Assembly: GCA_037783545.1 (NCBI GenBank)
Contig: JBBELK010000514.1
Location: forward strand, 682,001-746,000
Reading direction: 5' to 3'
Source of the DNA: Henricia sp. BOLD:AAB3569
Taxonomy: Eukaryota; Echinodermata; Asteroidea; Spinulosida; Echinasteridae
DNA: 64,000 nucleotides
In this document: positions 36,656-48,890 of the stretch, piece after piece
How positions within the stretch are numbered: the stretch's first letter is position 1
How the letters are laid out: each line of letters starts with the position of its first letter
Program-made: the position numbers and the translations under genes
Notes under the pieces: generated by a model
Told to the model about the DNA's origin: nothing
Database searches by the model: none
What the model saw: the letters and a program-made list of their open reading frames with translations, nothing else

Positions 36656-36939
36656 CCTTCCAGCTCCCATAAAGTAAGCAAACCGAAGCCACGATATTGG
36701 ACCCATACTACCCATCCCGATATATTTTCCAAGACATGAAGTCGTGTTTCTAAATCGTTAGAACGAATATTTTCTTTGCAGCTGGGAGTAGAATCCATTC
36801 AATACAAGGCGTTGTCTAAAAGACTGCGTGGAGTGTAATACAGTAGCACTATACCGATTACCAAGGCCTCTCGATCGTTTAGCGGGCGCATCGCTGCGAT
36901 CTCTACGGGTGAGCAGGCCGCCAGCACCCCACCAACACC

Positions 36940-37066
36940 ATGACAGCTGTACGCTACCACCGGGGTCTACTGGTGACACTACTCCTAGCGATCACGTGGG
37001 CATCCGGCCAGGCTGATTTGGCAGATGTCGTCGGGAATGCTGAAGTCGCCAAAGACATTTCTAAAG
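36940..37066 (+). CDS. TRH: TRH-type neuropeptide precursor, exon 1 (signal peptide)
   Basis: This exon encodes 42 residues plus the first base of the next codon. The N-terminus is a textbook signal peptide: a short basic n-region (MTAVRYHRG), a hydrophobic core (LLVTLLLAITW) and a small-residue c-region (ASGQA), so cleavage near ASG/QA is likely and the product enters the secretory pathway. The start is supported by an A at -3, an in-frame TAG at 36844-36846 and no other in-frame ATG between them. The exon ends AAAG before a consensus GTAAGT donor at 37067, leaving a phase-1 junction. The only downstream acceptor I found that is followed by neuropeptide repeats, at 58287, is also phase 1, so the junction codon becomes GAG (Glu) and the frame runs straight into the repeats. 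The joined protein would be 261 residues. The linkage of the two exons is inferred from phase, signal peptide and splice sites, not from transcripts. Confidence 0.85.
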
Positions 37067-37813
37067 GTAAGTTTCCTGAGCATCTTTTTCTGATACCCAA
37101 AACTCTTTTTAAAATCTCCGTATTAAAGGGTCAATCAAGTAATTAGCACAATACAAGCCTGGTCCTCTGGTAAAATCAAACAGGGTATTAACACTCTGCC
37201 TTATACATCAGCTGGTATCCGTCAGCGTATCTACGTTGTCAGTGCGTGGGGCACGGCACCAACGCACTGGAAACGGGACACGCTGATTTACTGTGACTAC
37301 AGGTTTTTGACAGTCATCTCAATTAATCCACCCCTAGACGCCGATATAATCTCAAAACAGATATACAGTAGGTTGGATCTGTATCTGAGCTCTATATTAC
37401 CAGCGAACATTTGTGTAAAAAAACACAAATTCGCCACGTTTTACGAGTTTGAAGCGGCCGAGAGCTCTACTCACCGTGCGAATTCTCGTTCGATTGTAGA
37501 CGAGGGGATTGAGTGTACTGGATTTCTATCCCATCATGTACCGTGCGCAGTGAATTGTGAGGGAACCGTAAAGGCACGTATTTGACAACCCCTGATCTCC
37601 AAAGCATAAATATTAATTATTCGTCTAACAGTTACAGCCAAAGCCAAATTTGTGAGGGAAAAAAATTGTGGGAGAATCACGTTTGGGCCTTTTTATATTT
37701 CGTGTCAGTTTAGGGTGGTTTTATCTCCACAAATCTCCTAAATTATGGCAGAACGGACCTAAATTTAATCGTTTCAAACAGTAGGCCTAATGTCCAACTC
37801 AAACAGACCTATA

Positions 37814-38063
37814 AGCCGTGTCCAGATTATGATTGTGTGTTAAGGCCGAGCGGTCTAGTGCGTCGAACTTAAGTTCCTGTGCATGCTAGTACTAGAGTGA
37901 AGGTTCGATTCCTGGCCGTGACGGGTTGTGGCACCTGTGCACTTGAGCAAGGCACTCAACCACACTTGCTCCCATTCCTGTAATTGGCGGTCCCTCCGCT
38001 GTTGGATGTGGTATATAAATAAATTAAAAAAATTAAAAAAAGACGTATAATTCGGACACGGCT
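37814..38063. mobile_element. Small inverted-repeat element split by a SINE
   Basis: AGCCGTGTCCAGATTAT at 37814 and its approximate inverse ATAATTCGGACACGGCT ending at 38063 flank a tRNA-derived SINE. Without the SINE the element would be only about 50 bp. Confidence 0.65.
37841..38042 (+). repeat. tRNA-derived SINE
   Basis: Starts with a tRNA-like head: A box GGCCGAGCGGTCTAGTGCG and B box GGTTCGATTCC, spaced as in a tRNA with a long variable arm, so Leu- or Ser-like. The body contains ACTTGAGCAAGGCACTCAAC, a motif common in deuterostome SINEs, and the end is an A-rich TTAAAAAAATTAAAAAAA tail. It is not a functional tRNA because the acceptor arm does not pair. Confidence 0.85.
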
Positions 38064-38161
38064 CTTGTCTATGAAATTGTATAAGCGTCTCGAACGTTCC
38101 ATCTTTCCACCTATCTTTCCCAAAATTCTCAAAATAAACATTAATATCTCAATTTTCAGTT

Positions 38162-38677
38162 TTAAGATAGTAGGCCTATACATGATTGGTAAACTGTTAC
38201 AAATAGTTTTATTCCCCTGTGTGATTGAGGATATGCATTATTAAAACCAACCTGAGCAAAAACCAGCTCCGTACTTCGCCTAACTTTTGAGAAAACAGTC
38301 AAAAAAGGTTTGCAGTAATTTCGCCCCAAACCACTTCGCCCTGAACCATTTCGCCCTGAGCCACGGCCTGTGCACGAAGTGGTTTTGGAGCGAAGTGGCA
38401 TTTAGGCAATGTAGTGTTTGGACGAAGTAGTTTTACGGGCGAAATGGCACTCGGGCGAAGTGGTTTGGGGCGAAATGGCACTTGGGCGAAATGGTTTTTG
38501 GGCGAATTGAATTTTCGTCTCAGGAGACGAAAACTAATTGTTTTACTCATTTCTCAAAGACTGTAGCACTTCAGACAAAACCATTTCAGGGGAAGTTTTC
38601 TACGGTCGTCATGTTTATATTGTGTAAGTTAGGCGTAAATCTGTGAACATTTCTGAGTTTCGAGATTACCAATGATG
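38162..38677 (-). mobile_element. TTCGCCC-rich element, copy 1 (TRH intron)
   Basis: About 515 bp. The central 38315-38510 consists of repeated 16-18 bp motifs such as CCATTTCGCCCTGA and GGGCGAAATGGCAC in both orientations around a GTGCACGAAG centre. A second, oppositely oriented copy lies at 54074-54586. No coding potential. Confidence 0.85.
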
Positions 38678-39795
38678 TATACTGCCTTGAAAGGTACAAA
38701 ATACAGCGATTGGGCGATTTGGAGCAATAAAATAACCCGAAGGCAGATTTGAAACTACCAAAAAGCAGAGTTGTTCGCGCAACGCAAGTATTCCTCAAAA
38801 ATGTGTGCTCGGGCTGTAATTTATTGTAACAAATCAGAATTTCAGAATTTCAGGAACCAAATTTTCGTTCCCGAAACTTATGACTACTCTCACTTCAGTC
38901 GTGATTTTGATAGACATCGTCAGCGTCTGTCTCCACGTTGCGGCTTGATCACGTAGCGCGCGGTACTGATGGCTCAAATTACACACAATGCCTTCAGTAC
39001 CATACCGCGCAAGCCTCAACAACTTTGGCGCAAAGCCAATTTCTTGTCCAATGTAATTTCGCTTGTATTGTGTTTTCGGCCGCCGTGAAGTTTTACGTCA
39101 GATTTCTAGTTAAATCTATCCCATTTTTGTGGTACAATTTTAACAGCTTAATTTAATGTATACAAAATTCAAGGGTGTCAGGGCATAATGTACATTTCAG
39201 AAAGCATCCAGCCGACCTTGCTTAAACGCGTCTGTGCCCATTTGAAGATTAAGTAATTTTCAGTTTAAAAAAGTCCTTTTTTTTAGGACGATGATCAAAT
39301 TATTTTTGAGGCGAAGCCTTGGCAAGAATATCAGTCGCATATTACTCATTAACTCTATTAGTCACTCGCATTGTGCGTGACCTGCGCGTTGCCGTTGTAA
39401 AGTGGAATGTAACGAAATTACGGATACAAATGAGCTGACGTCCCTCACTGGACACAATTTCTAAAGCGTATTTACAACAAAACGAGAAATTTGCATTTTT
39501 CGACAGTTTTTAAAACGGGCTTTCTTTTGCCCACACAAAAAAAGCCTGTTATTTATTTTATAGGTGCACCGTCCTTATAGTATAAAGTCACCCTTTGTAT
39601 GTTGCCAAGGTTACGGGTCTAAATTCAAACCAGTGAACTGTTTCTCCCTGCGCTTTATAACAATAGGCTTTTAAGATTACCATTACTGGCAACTGACGTC
39701 AGGCTGTCTTTATAGTAGTCTATTGTGTTTTATGAATACACCGTAACCAGTGGCGAACATAGAAATTGGAAACGCTCGCGTAATAAAGTCGAACG

Positions 39796-40035
39796 AAGCG
39801 ACCACAACCAGAAACATGTTTCTGACGTAACTGCGCATTTAGCCAATGGCCAGCATTGGTCGTTGGCAACCGAAGCTGTTCATTGGTCGAAATCTGACGT
39901 AATTACATGGTTCAACCAATTAATGGCTTCGGTTGCCGACAACCAAAGCTGATCATTTGCTGAATCCACAGTTACTACAGAAACAAGTTTCTAGTTTTTA
40001 TGGTCGCAGAAATTTACTTGTAGCGACTTTACACA
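39796..40035. mobile_element. Family B MITE, long form
   Basis: GCGACCACAACCAGAAACAT to AGAAACAAGTTTCTAG with TATGGTCGC. The centre has two inverted copies of TTGGTCGTTGGCAACCGAAG-like sequence, making it a longer version. Confidence 0.7.
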
Positions 40036-41272
40036 GACACACTCACAACCCAGTGGAAAATACAGTCAAATGTAACAATATCACCTCACTGAACGAGCTT
40101 CTCTCTTGGCGGGAAAATAATTACAATCGCTTCACTTCTGCGGGCTAAACAATGCCAACTACATGTATTGGGATCCGGATATAAGTTAAAAGCAAATTCC
40201 GCGAGCCATTAATGGATATGCCCTGTTCAATACATTGCTCAAATGCATTAGCAAAAACACTAGCGTGGAATTCTAAACGCCATTATATACTGGTGTTAAG
40301 GTATTGCGGCTCGGATAAATGACTCCAGAGTGATTGTTCACTGCTTTGAAGAGAGATAGAAATTGAGGCTTTTGACGGTGGCCGAGCGGAGGCTATGATC
40401 ATGGACGGAGGGCCCTGGAGGGTGTGAGCGGAGAATGAGCGGCAGAGTTCCATTTCGTCGGATCAAATCGTATAATGACGCCCCCGCGGAGGGGAAACAT
40501 AGGGCCGAGAGTTGATGCACCAGTGTTCAGAGGCCGCCACGCGTAATGATTAGGGCTGGGAGAAGGGATTACTCCGCGAGATGGGGTTATTAAAGGCAAC
40601 TTATGGGAACGCGGTTGGAGTGAATCAAGTACAGCCCGGAGATGGCCGAAGTATTTCAACTGAGAGTTGTAGTAAATAGAAAACTGCATCTGTCAATACA
40701 TTTTGCTTATAACAAGACAATAGGTCTCAATCCCTTGTTTTTCTGTTTTCATTCCTGATAATACAAGGTTCCTGTTATAACAAGGTAATTTGCAAAGTCC
40801 CAAAGACGACTTATTCATGAAGTTTGACTCAAAGTACTATAGCCTATCAGTACTAAACGATGTCACTGTGTATACATGTACGTATGATTTCGTATGGAAA
40901 TACCAACCCGGCTAGTCTCATGAGACACTCATAAAAAGCGTACGTGCAAACAAAGTGTGACGTCATCAGCACTTGCTTACAGAAACAGAGGTACATTCTG
41001 CCCGGACATGCGTGTAATTTTTGTACCTTAAATCAGTCGATACAAAACAAGTTGTTTCTCCCTCTTTAAATCTATTCCTGTTTGTAAGGTAGCCATTGTT
41101 AAGTAAAACTGGTATACAACTAGAAATGTCAAATACAAATAGGACGTATAACGAAATTCGGCGGCCGTAACGAAAAGGCGGCCGTATACGAAATTCGAGT
41201 TGCAAATACGGTACAATTGAAAAGAAATGGCTTTGCGCTAACGTTGTTGAGGCGTGAGCTTTGATGTCCAAT

Positions 41273-41565
41273 GAGCCTTTAGTATGTTTCACATGGATAG
41301 CGTCTGGTGTACTGACGTACGTCCTTTCACATGCACACTTAGTATCCACTTATGACCAGACTAATGTTTTGTTGCTATGTGGTGCACGCGGAAGGTGTAC
41401 AGAATCAATACCGTGTTCACCGTATGAGAGAATGGCATAAAGCAACCAGGCTGTTGATTGCTGGGCAATAATACCATAGTGTGTGGCTTTCTAAACTACA
41501 ACTCCATTTAAAAGTGAAGAATCAGGGGCACCCGCCAATATGCAAATGTTACACGCAATTAATTA
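41273..41565 (-). mobile_element. Family D MITE in the TRH intron
   Basis: Reverse copy from GAGCCTTTTAGTATGTTTCA to CAAATGTTACACGCAATTAA with the family landmarks inverted. Confidence 0.8.
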
Positions 41566-43377
41566 TGAGCCGTAGTACGTACCGCGCGTTGCGCGAACAA
41601 GCCTTTGTTTTAGCATAAAAGTGTCTAAATAGCCCATAAAAACATACTGTGCTCACATTCAAGTATATTGTACTAGCTGATTTATTCTGTGGAAAACGTT
41701 ATTAGATGGTTAGTGCACAAGATATGGAGTTTGAAAACGTCAACAAAAATTGTACAACATGACAGGATTTTACTGCCCCCATTTACTGAGTTTAATTAAT
41801 TGTTGTCTTAAATTTACTCCTATGGGCTCAAGGACCATCATAACTACTTTTTGTTATGTCTGAAAATTTGCCAAGCGGAACTCAACCGGTCTTACAGTGT
41901 GTGACCTTTGACATTTCTTGTACCACCCCATTCGTTTCTTTTCACATCATCCTCGTCCCAACCCAACTCGCCCGAAGGGCACCGCAGAGTTGCGGATATC
42001 TTCCAAACATTACCCGTTTTGTCATCGCTGAAACTGACTGGCCCTGTTAAGCCTGCGTGACGAACCTATAGACCACCTAGGGCAAATGTATCCGATGACA
42101 CGGGCAGGTGTTGTTGCGAGTATACAGAAAGACATTTTCTGGTATCAAGGTAGATTGGAGACTGCCTGTGCTTATCAACGTTACCGTCAACTACCGTACA
42201 GAGTTGAGACATTACTCTGCCTTGTTTTTCCTAGTCACGAGGTTTACGGATGACATAATGTAGCAAAGGCTGTGCGTTTGATATAAACCTAGTTCCCGTG
42301 GTGTGCTCAATTGAGCACGACTCACACGATCGTTCCCAGGGTCATTCACACTACCGTTCCCAGGGTCATTCACACTACCGTTCCCAGGGTCATTCACACG
42401 ATCGTTCCCATGCAGGGTCAATCACACGACCATTCTAAGGGTCATCAGCACAAATCAGTGGGTCATTCCCAACACTGAAACCATGGTCCCTGGCCCACGG
42501 CCATCACGCTTGTCCACGCTATAGGGCTCTTACAGTGTTATTTTTTTTACGCAGTCGTTGGATTGAAATATCTCCCGCCAAAATTAATGAAAATTCCCAC
42601 TAAACGAATAAAGACATCAACGAGGCGATGTTTGTGCAATTTGCTACGATGCAAACGCTCATATTTTGAGATCGCGGGGGCATTACATCAAAATACACCA
42701 TCCCGTTTAGTGTTTAGCGATTCTTTATTGACAGCCGGCGGCCATTTTGAAATGATGCCTTGTCATTGTTGCGACTGGAATGAAATTTCAGTTTGTGCGG
42801 AAACCCCCGAGGGTTGTGCTGCCAAGTGACGTGCGAACTTTTTTCTGCCCGTCAAAATTGCTGAACTCAGAAGGTATAAATTTCGTATCATGGTACGCAG
42901 CGGCTCTTAATAAATATCCGTTTGTAAACGGGCGTTGTTTTCATTTGGGCTCACTAAAGCCCAGATAATGTAGTTATCCTACAGCTGTGTATCATTGTAT
43001 GGCGACCCACTCTTCACATTGCAAACATTAATATGCTTTTGTATTGTGAGGTATGTTGTTAGAGGTATATATATGTCGTCTGTCGCTAGCCGGTTTCGCC
43101 TTGGAAAAAAATCTGAATATCACTGTATACAAAATAAATAAATTGTATCTTTACAAAAATTTCCTTTCGGTCTGGACACCGGGATATTTCTACTTTACGA
43201 GGAAAATGTAAATTGACAAGCATTTAATGCTGTAATTTCGTACTAAATTAGCGGAATGTGTCTTACTTCTTGTTTTTAACATTTTAACAAATATATTTAA
43301 CAGTGGCCATGTTACAAATTTTTTTTTTTTTAATATTCTAACATTCTAGGGAAAGTTCGAGCTGAATATACCTCAAA
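41566..43377. other. Intronic stretch, mostly plain
   Basis: Contains the 24-bp minisatellite. An 88-codon frame at 42563-42829 has no recognisable domain. Confidence 0.5.
42325..42444. repeat. 24-bp minisatellite, about five units
   Basis: Unit CACTACCGTTCCCAGGGTCA plus TTCA, repeated about five times; first and fourth units have GATC in place of TACC, the fourth has a 4-bp insertion, and the last is diverged. Inside the TRH intron. Confidence 0.85.
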
Positions 43378-43710
43378 AAGAGCGTATCCGGATCAAATTT
43401 TTGAATACCCACCCATTTTCCTGATACATGTCATTTGTCATATTTTTCTCAATAACATTTTGAAATTTCGCGCTCCCGGTCCACATATTTCTCAAGGATA
43501 TCGTCAAAAAAACACCTATGTTTTGTAAATCCGGTTACATAAAGCAGTGCAGTGATTACACCAGCCTTTTTGCTTCCACATCCAAATTGGAGATTGCAAA
43601 TTTCATATTTTCTCCCTATGGATATAACTTGTTTTTGAGGGGGGAGGGGGATTTTATGTGATTGTTAGGTCAGAACGAATTCCATTTTCTGGGGAAAAAA
43701 GCTCCTTTCA
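43378..43710 (+). mobile_element. Family C MITE in the TRH intron
   Basis: Begins near GAGCGTATCCGGATCAAAT and ends GCTCCTTTCA, with family landmarks CATAAAGCAGTGCAGTGATT and TCCACATCCAAATTGGAG. Terminal bases are eroded. Confidence 0.7.
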
Positions 43711-44494
43711 CCTAATTACAAAAATCAATGGCCATGTTACATTTTAATATACCTTTTTAATTAAAAGTAAAATACATTAATTGTTCACCCTGTTCATTAT
43801 AATCGGGAGCATTATCGTATTAAAACTTGACTTCATCTAATTAAAATTTCAGTGCCTTTGTGCCATTCTGTGTACACACGTCGTACTAGTTTTACAAATC
43901 TGTCTCGTCGCAAATCAGTGACGTGACGGATCGGACGGCCTCGTTATTGACAATTTGATCGAGGATTTCTCGAGCTCTTCGCGACGGTACATTTGTTAAT
44001 AGCGCTGTATGCAGTGCTAACACGCCTCAACCAAGCCGGTGTTCAATTAGTGGCGTATATGGCACCTGGGATCGCCGCTAGTGCCAAAATATATTAATTA
44101 TAGGAACGCGACGAGTTATGTGGGATGTCGGCATGGATATGCAACGCTATAATAACGTCTTTATGGATTTGTCAGGTTTTTACTGCATCTGCAAGGCAGT
44201 TTATCAACATTACTCTTTAGTTATGTAATATGCTGTTCCTGTTTCCAATCATGTATTCTGTCTTTAAAAGTCATTATTTCGGGGCGATTTTTGACAAGTT
44301 GTGTGGATTTGGGTCCGTCTCTTCGTTTTGATCTGGTCGGATTCTCAGACCTCAGAATGATTGACTTTTGTTCGTGTATGTCATGTTTCGGGTCAGTTTG
44401 ACCTGGTCAGCCCGACCAATGCATAACATTATATAGGCCTACTGATGACCTAAACCGATCATTTCAGTCATGGGGTGATTACATCAACAACTTG

Positions 44495-44575
44495 TTTGAT
44501 GCTGGTTCCTATACTGGTTTGAACTGGTTCCTTCCAAGTAGACTGGTTTGTACTGGTTCCCACTGGTTCCGCTCG
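44495..44575. repeat. ACTGGTTCC direct repeats
   Basis: Five to six copies of CTGGTTCC/CTGGTTTG within 80 bp, irregularly spaced. Confidence 0.7.
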
Positions 44576-46086
44576 TTTTCGGGCAGAACGCATCATCCAT
44601 ATTGACATCAGCATATAAAGCCGTGCACATGTATATTAATTGATCACTCATTCATTCCACATTATTCAGGACGTACACGTAGGCCCCATATACCGGTACT
44701 CCTTTTGAATGTAGATCATTTCCATTTGTTGGTATACATATATATGTATATATACTATCCAGTGGGTGGAGTTTGCGTGGAGGATGCAAGGGTGCAATTC
44801 GAAGACGCGCGGCACTACAAGTGTAGATCAAAGAGACCGTATATGAGCTGAGCGTAATAGATCAACATCGGGCCCAGGGCAGCGAAAGCTTTAAGTTTCT
44901 TGACAGTTTAAGTGGCTTCGCAAACCTCTGGTCGCTCATGCTAGGTGTAATAGCATGAGACAGAAAATCGTCTGATTAAGTCATCTCAATATCACTTACG
45001 CAAGCAATTTTATCACATCTTTTTAGCCGTGACGAGTAGCTAGATGAATTAAAGGTACAGTCTGACTAAATTAGATTACATGTAGTTGTGGCAATTAAAA
45101 AGCTCGACAAAATAACAACACGGAGTTGTGTACACGGTCCGCGGTCCGAAAATTTGTCTCACTTGTAGGCAGTTCTCCACTTAAAATACCAGATCTGCCA
45201 CGGTGACATGATCTGTAACTGGAACTATTGAATTAACATGATATGTAACACGTCCTGCTAACACGGTGTTTGTTCTGAGGTCACAATTCCGATTAAGTTA
45301 ACAGATATCTGTTAACACTAACACTAACACGTAACACACAGAGAATTGTGACCTCATCCACTGTCATTCTACATTCACGGTGCAGAGTTATTGCTGCGGA
45401 TGTGCACCAAACAATCGAGTCGACAGGCGCGCCTATGGGGCAAAAGGGGCTCGAAAATGCCGTAAGGGCTTATGTCGTCTGCAACACTTGAAGCATGAGC
45501 CAGGTGCTGCTCTGAAAGTACGAAATGAATGCACGAACGAACGCAGAGGTTTATTGCAATATTGAAGACCCAAGGGAGATACATTTATCAAGAGTTTAAT
45601 CGGAATTGGAAAAAGATACAATATATAATACCTAGGTAGGTCTGCGTTAATCGGTATTATGTGCGCCTATGTGATTTGAAGAATATTGGCAAAGTGCGCT
45701 TTTACTTCACAGCGCACTCGAACCATGGTGTTATATCGCACCTCCAAACCATTTTGAACGCACCCGAGCTTGTATAATGGTCTCTTCGCGGCACGCAGCG
45801 CTTTGAAAGCGATGCAGTTTATCTTGTACGCGCAGCGTGGACGAATTAATATAGAGACGATTGAATGCGCCACTAGGGTGTCGACCCATTTTGTCCTCCA
45901 TCCGTGAAGGGAAATTCCTGCCTTGGTTTGAATTTCGTGATTAATGGGCTATTGAATCTAGTCAAATATCGCGCACTTGCAGTTTAAATATGTTACAATT
46001 TAACTTTGATTTCTCGGTATAACTTTTAACAGCACGTATAATATGCGTGTTGCGAACGCTGTACACTGCGAACGCTGTACACCGCG

Positions 46087-46119
<33 letters not shown>
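46087..46119. repeat. Poly-C tract
   Basis: 33 C in the TRH intron, preceded by two copies of GCGAACGCTGTACAC. Confidence 0.95.
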
Positions 46120-46121
<2 letters not shown>

Positions 46122-47814
46122 CCCCCCCTCCCCCATCCCGTCTTTATGTACAATACGAAACGTAACATTTACGGGGGTTGGGAAGTACTTTTAAAGCTGG
46201 GTAGAAATCTCCCTTCACTTTCATGGTTTTCAACAGTATTCCTTTCTTTATATAGTCCTTTATGTACTAAGAACATTTTATTCAGAATTTCATCCTGGAA
46301 AATTTCAGTCTTTTTTCGAGACTCTTTTCACGCGAAACTGAGAACGAAAGGTCACGTCAATCAACTCGAGCTATGTGTGTGACGTCATAGCAAGAAGACA
46401 CACAGAGAGCTGCTTCATTGACTGTGGTCGTGTACCTAGCTCCTCGCAGTAAACACGTACACGTTGTATGCACGCACGGAACCGCGGATGTTCCACAGAG
46501 TTGCAAGTGTTACCACCAACAAGGCACGAAGCTGGCATTTTATTAATATCAAAAATGAATTCAGTGTAACAACCACTGAGAAAATACACCGAAAACTTTG
46601 AAAACCTTTACAGAAAAAATAACGACTGGTGGTTTATGCTATGCGGAAAGCACGCAACTTAATTGCTTTGCAAAATAGTCACTGTCTCATCGCTATGACG
46701 TAGCGGGAACAATGCATATCATTATGAGCTCACCACCCCGTTTTTCATTTTGGCCTGTTGCCGGTTGACGAACACGGTCTAGTTTTTCATTTTTCAGCAA
46801 TAAAGATAAGAAAAAACGCAACTTTATCAAGTAACATCCGTTTTATAAAATAACTTTCTTCCTCGCCAAGTAGCTTCAAGCCATCAGCCCGGCTTTAAGA
46901 TTCAATGTATGGAGAGATTAAAGCCCTCGTCATTTGCAGTTACCCAAAATTTTACTTTACGTAAAAAAGGACCGAACACGACCAAATGCAAGTTTAGCAC
47001 AGCTCATGCGGAAATTACTTTTGATATTGAATATGAACATTTGTTACTAAAAGGAAATTAAGGAAATATAACAATCACAGTATAGGCCTACGTGTTCGTT
47101 TTTGTAAACTGAGAAATGTCATATGAATGCACATTGTATGTCATTGGAGCGTCTTGTTTCATGTGTTCTTCATTTGATATTGCACAGTAAGATTCATACG
47201 ATTGCATTCACTTTGTGCCTTTGTAATTCCTTTCCATGGTCGCTTGTTTTTCTTTGTTTGACATCTTTATTTGTAGACGCACATTTCCTTTCAAACGGAG
47301 TGTCTGATACCGACGAACGTATCACTTTCAGGGCTCGTGTTTTTGGGGAAGTCGAGAGAAAGGGGCTTCATAAAAGAGACGGGTTGAATGGAACGAAAAA
47401 CGATCGCTTTTTACCCGGGACTTGCTTAAAAGAAGCGGCGAGCTTCGGAAAAACAGTAAAATTACAAAGATTGATTTATACGACGACCGTTTCGTGTTGT
47501 GTACAAAAATACTGCACCTTTGTGCACTGAAAGTTGACAAGTTTGTCGTGCTTTGCCGGCAGTCAAAAATGCGCATAGAGTTGTATAAAAATGCGTCAAA
47601 ATTCGTCACTTTGGCAGCATATCTACTAATTTTCCCGTGGAATCTTCTGTGGCCGTAATTCACACATTTAATGCGTAATCTGAGCTACTGAAGTCCTTCT
47701 GACAATGCATTGTGCGCTGTATATTTGTCGTAATTATATGAATTGTGGCTGATCTGGTCGAATGGTTGATTACAAATTTGGGACATTGCTTGTAAATCCT
47801 GTGTGCGGGTTTAA

Positions 47815-48167
47815 AGGAGTATGACCAGATCACATTTTTGAACCCTCCATTTTCCCCATGGGTGTTGAGAATTTGATACTATATATTATTTGTCATATTT
47901 TTCTCATTACCATTCTGAAATGTCACGTTCTCGATCCGTATATTTTGAAGGATATCGTCAAACAACCACCGATGTTTTGTAATATAACTAATTTATCTGG
48001 TTCCATAAAGCAGTGCAGTAATTACACCGACCTTTTTGCATCCACATCCAAATTGGAGATTGCAAATTTTCTGTTTTCTTCCCATGGATCGTATTTTTGG
48101 GAGGTATTTTGTATGATTCTTAGGTTAAAACAAAATCCATTTTTTTGAAAAATCTGAACACGCTACT
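47815..48167 (+). mobile_element. Family C MITE (TTAA target)
   Basis: Full copy: starts AGGAGTATGACCAGATCAC after TTAA and ends CTGAACACGCTACT before TTAA (48168-48171). Internal landmarks shared with other copies are CCCCATGGG, a GGATATCGTCAAA segment and a TCCACATCCAAATTGGAG segment. No coding capacity. The final TTAA is shared with the next element. Confidence 0.85.
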
Positions 48168-48171
48168 TTAA

Positions 48172-48305
48172 AGACACAGGATCGTCAGCATTGCGCGCGC
48201 GACAAATTCGTGCCAGGAAACACGCAGCTCCATGCCTTTGCTATGGAGCTGCGTATTTCGTGGCACGAATTTGGCGCGCGCGCATTGCTGATGACGGCTG
48301 TGCCT
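48172..48305. mobile_element. GCGCGCGC palindromic MITE (family J)
   Basis: Nearly perfect palindrome of 134 bp between TTAA sites (48168-48171 and 48306-48309), with arms containing CAGCATTGCGCGCGCG and AAATTCGTGCC and a centre GAGCTGCGTATTTCGTGGC. Any frame here (starting MRARQIRARK) is the palindrome read as protein; the same string arises from the copy at 22666. Confidence 0.85.
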
Positions 48306-48309
48306 TTAA

Positions 48310-48371
48310 CCCTAACTCCCTAGGGTGTATGCAAAATCGTATTGATTTTGGAGGATTGAGGAGTGTAAGGG
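48310..48371. mobile_element. 62-bp mini-MITE (family K)
   Basis: Begins CCCTAACTCCC and ends with the approximate inverse GAGTGTAAGGG, between TTAA sites. The copy at 24434-24495 has exactly the same length. CCC termini with TTAA would fit a piggyBac-type element. Confidence 0.7.
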
Positions 48372-48890
48372 TTAAGCATTGTACTTCACTTTGCACCGTT
48401 GTTATAGATGCTGAAACCACGCCACTTAATTGGTTTCGAAATCGCCGACTCTGCAGCAACCATGCCAGCTCGCTCTGTGTGGATTAAATTAGAATTGGGA
48501 GCTGAGACGAATGAGGCCTAGTTTCGGGAATTTTGCAGACAAATTGCTTGGCTGTTCAAACCGTAGGTTTATTAGCTACATGCATATCAACAGCTGTATG
48601 CGCAGCACGACCCCCGCACTGTCAGCTAAATGGCGAATCTGTCTTGATATATTGGTCATATGCATTAATTTAGTTGCAAGTTCTAGATTTTTTTAAGGCA
48701 CACTCTACTATGACCGTAAGCATGGCGGCCATAGGGTAGTTAAAGGATGCTATGCTCATATCAAACATTGAATGGGTTTATGAAACTTATATTATTCGCA
48801 GGCCGGCGTCGGCTGAATAGACCTGAAACATAATGACGTCAAGGTTTGTTTACATGCGCGCTAATCTATGTGGAGTCTCAGGGTATCAGA

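Larger units (their letters stand above)
43711..47810. other. Intronic stretch, few recognisable repeats
   Basis: Holds the ACTGGTTCC repeats, the poly-C tract at 46087 and two family G fragments. No convincing exon; the best candidate, beginning at 47277, lacks a good donor. Confidence 0.5.

Noticed and set aside
37841-37920. Functional tRNA gene
   Set aside because: A and B boxes are good but the acceptor arm does not pair and a SINE body and A-rich tail follow.
47277-47530. Possible middle exon of the TRH gene
   Set aside because: An acceptor-like TTTGTAG and matching phase exist and the frame has one KR, but there is no good donor and no peptide motif; a phase match occurs by chance one time in three.
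48191-48487. 98-codon frame starting MRARQIRARK
   Set aside because: It is the family J palindrome read as protein; the same string comes from another copy at 22683.
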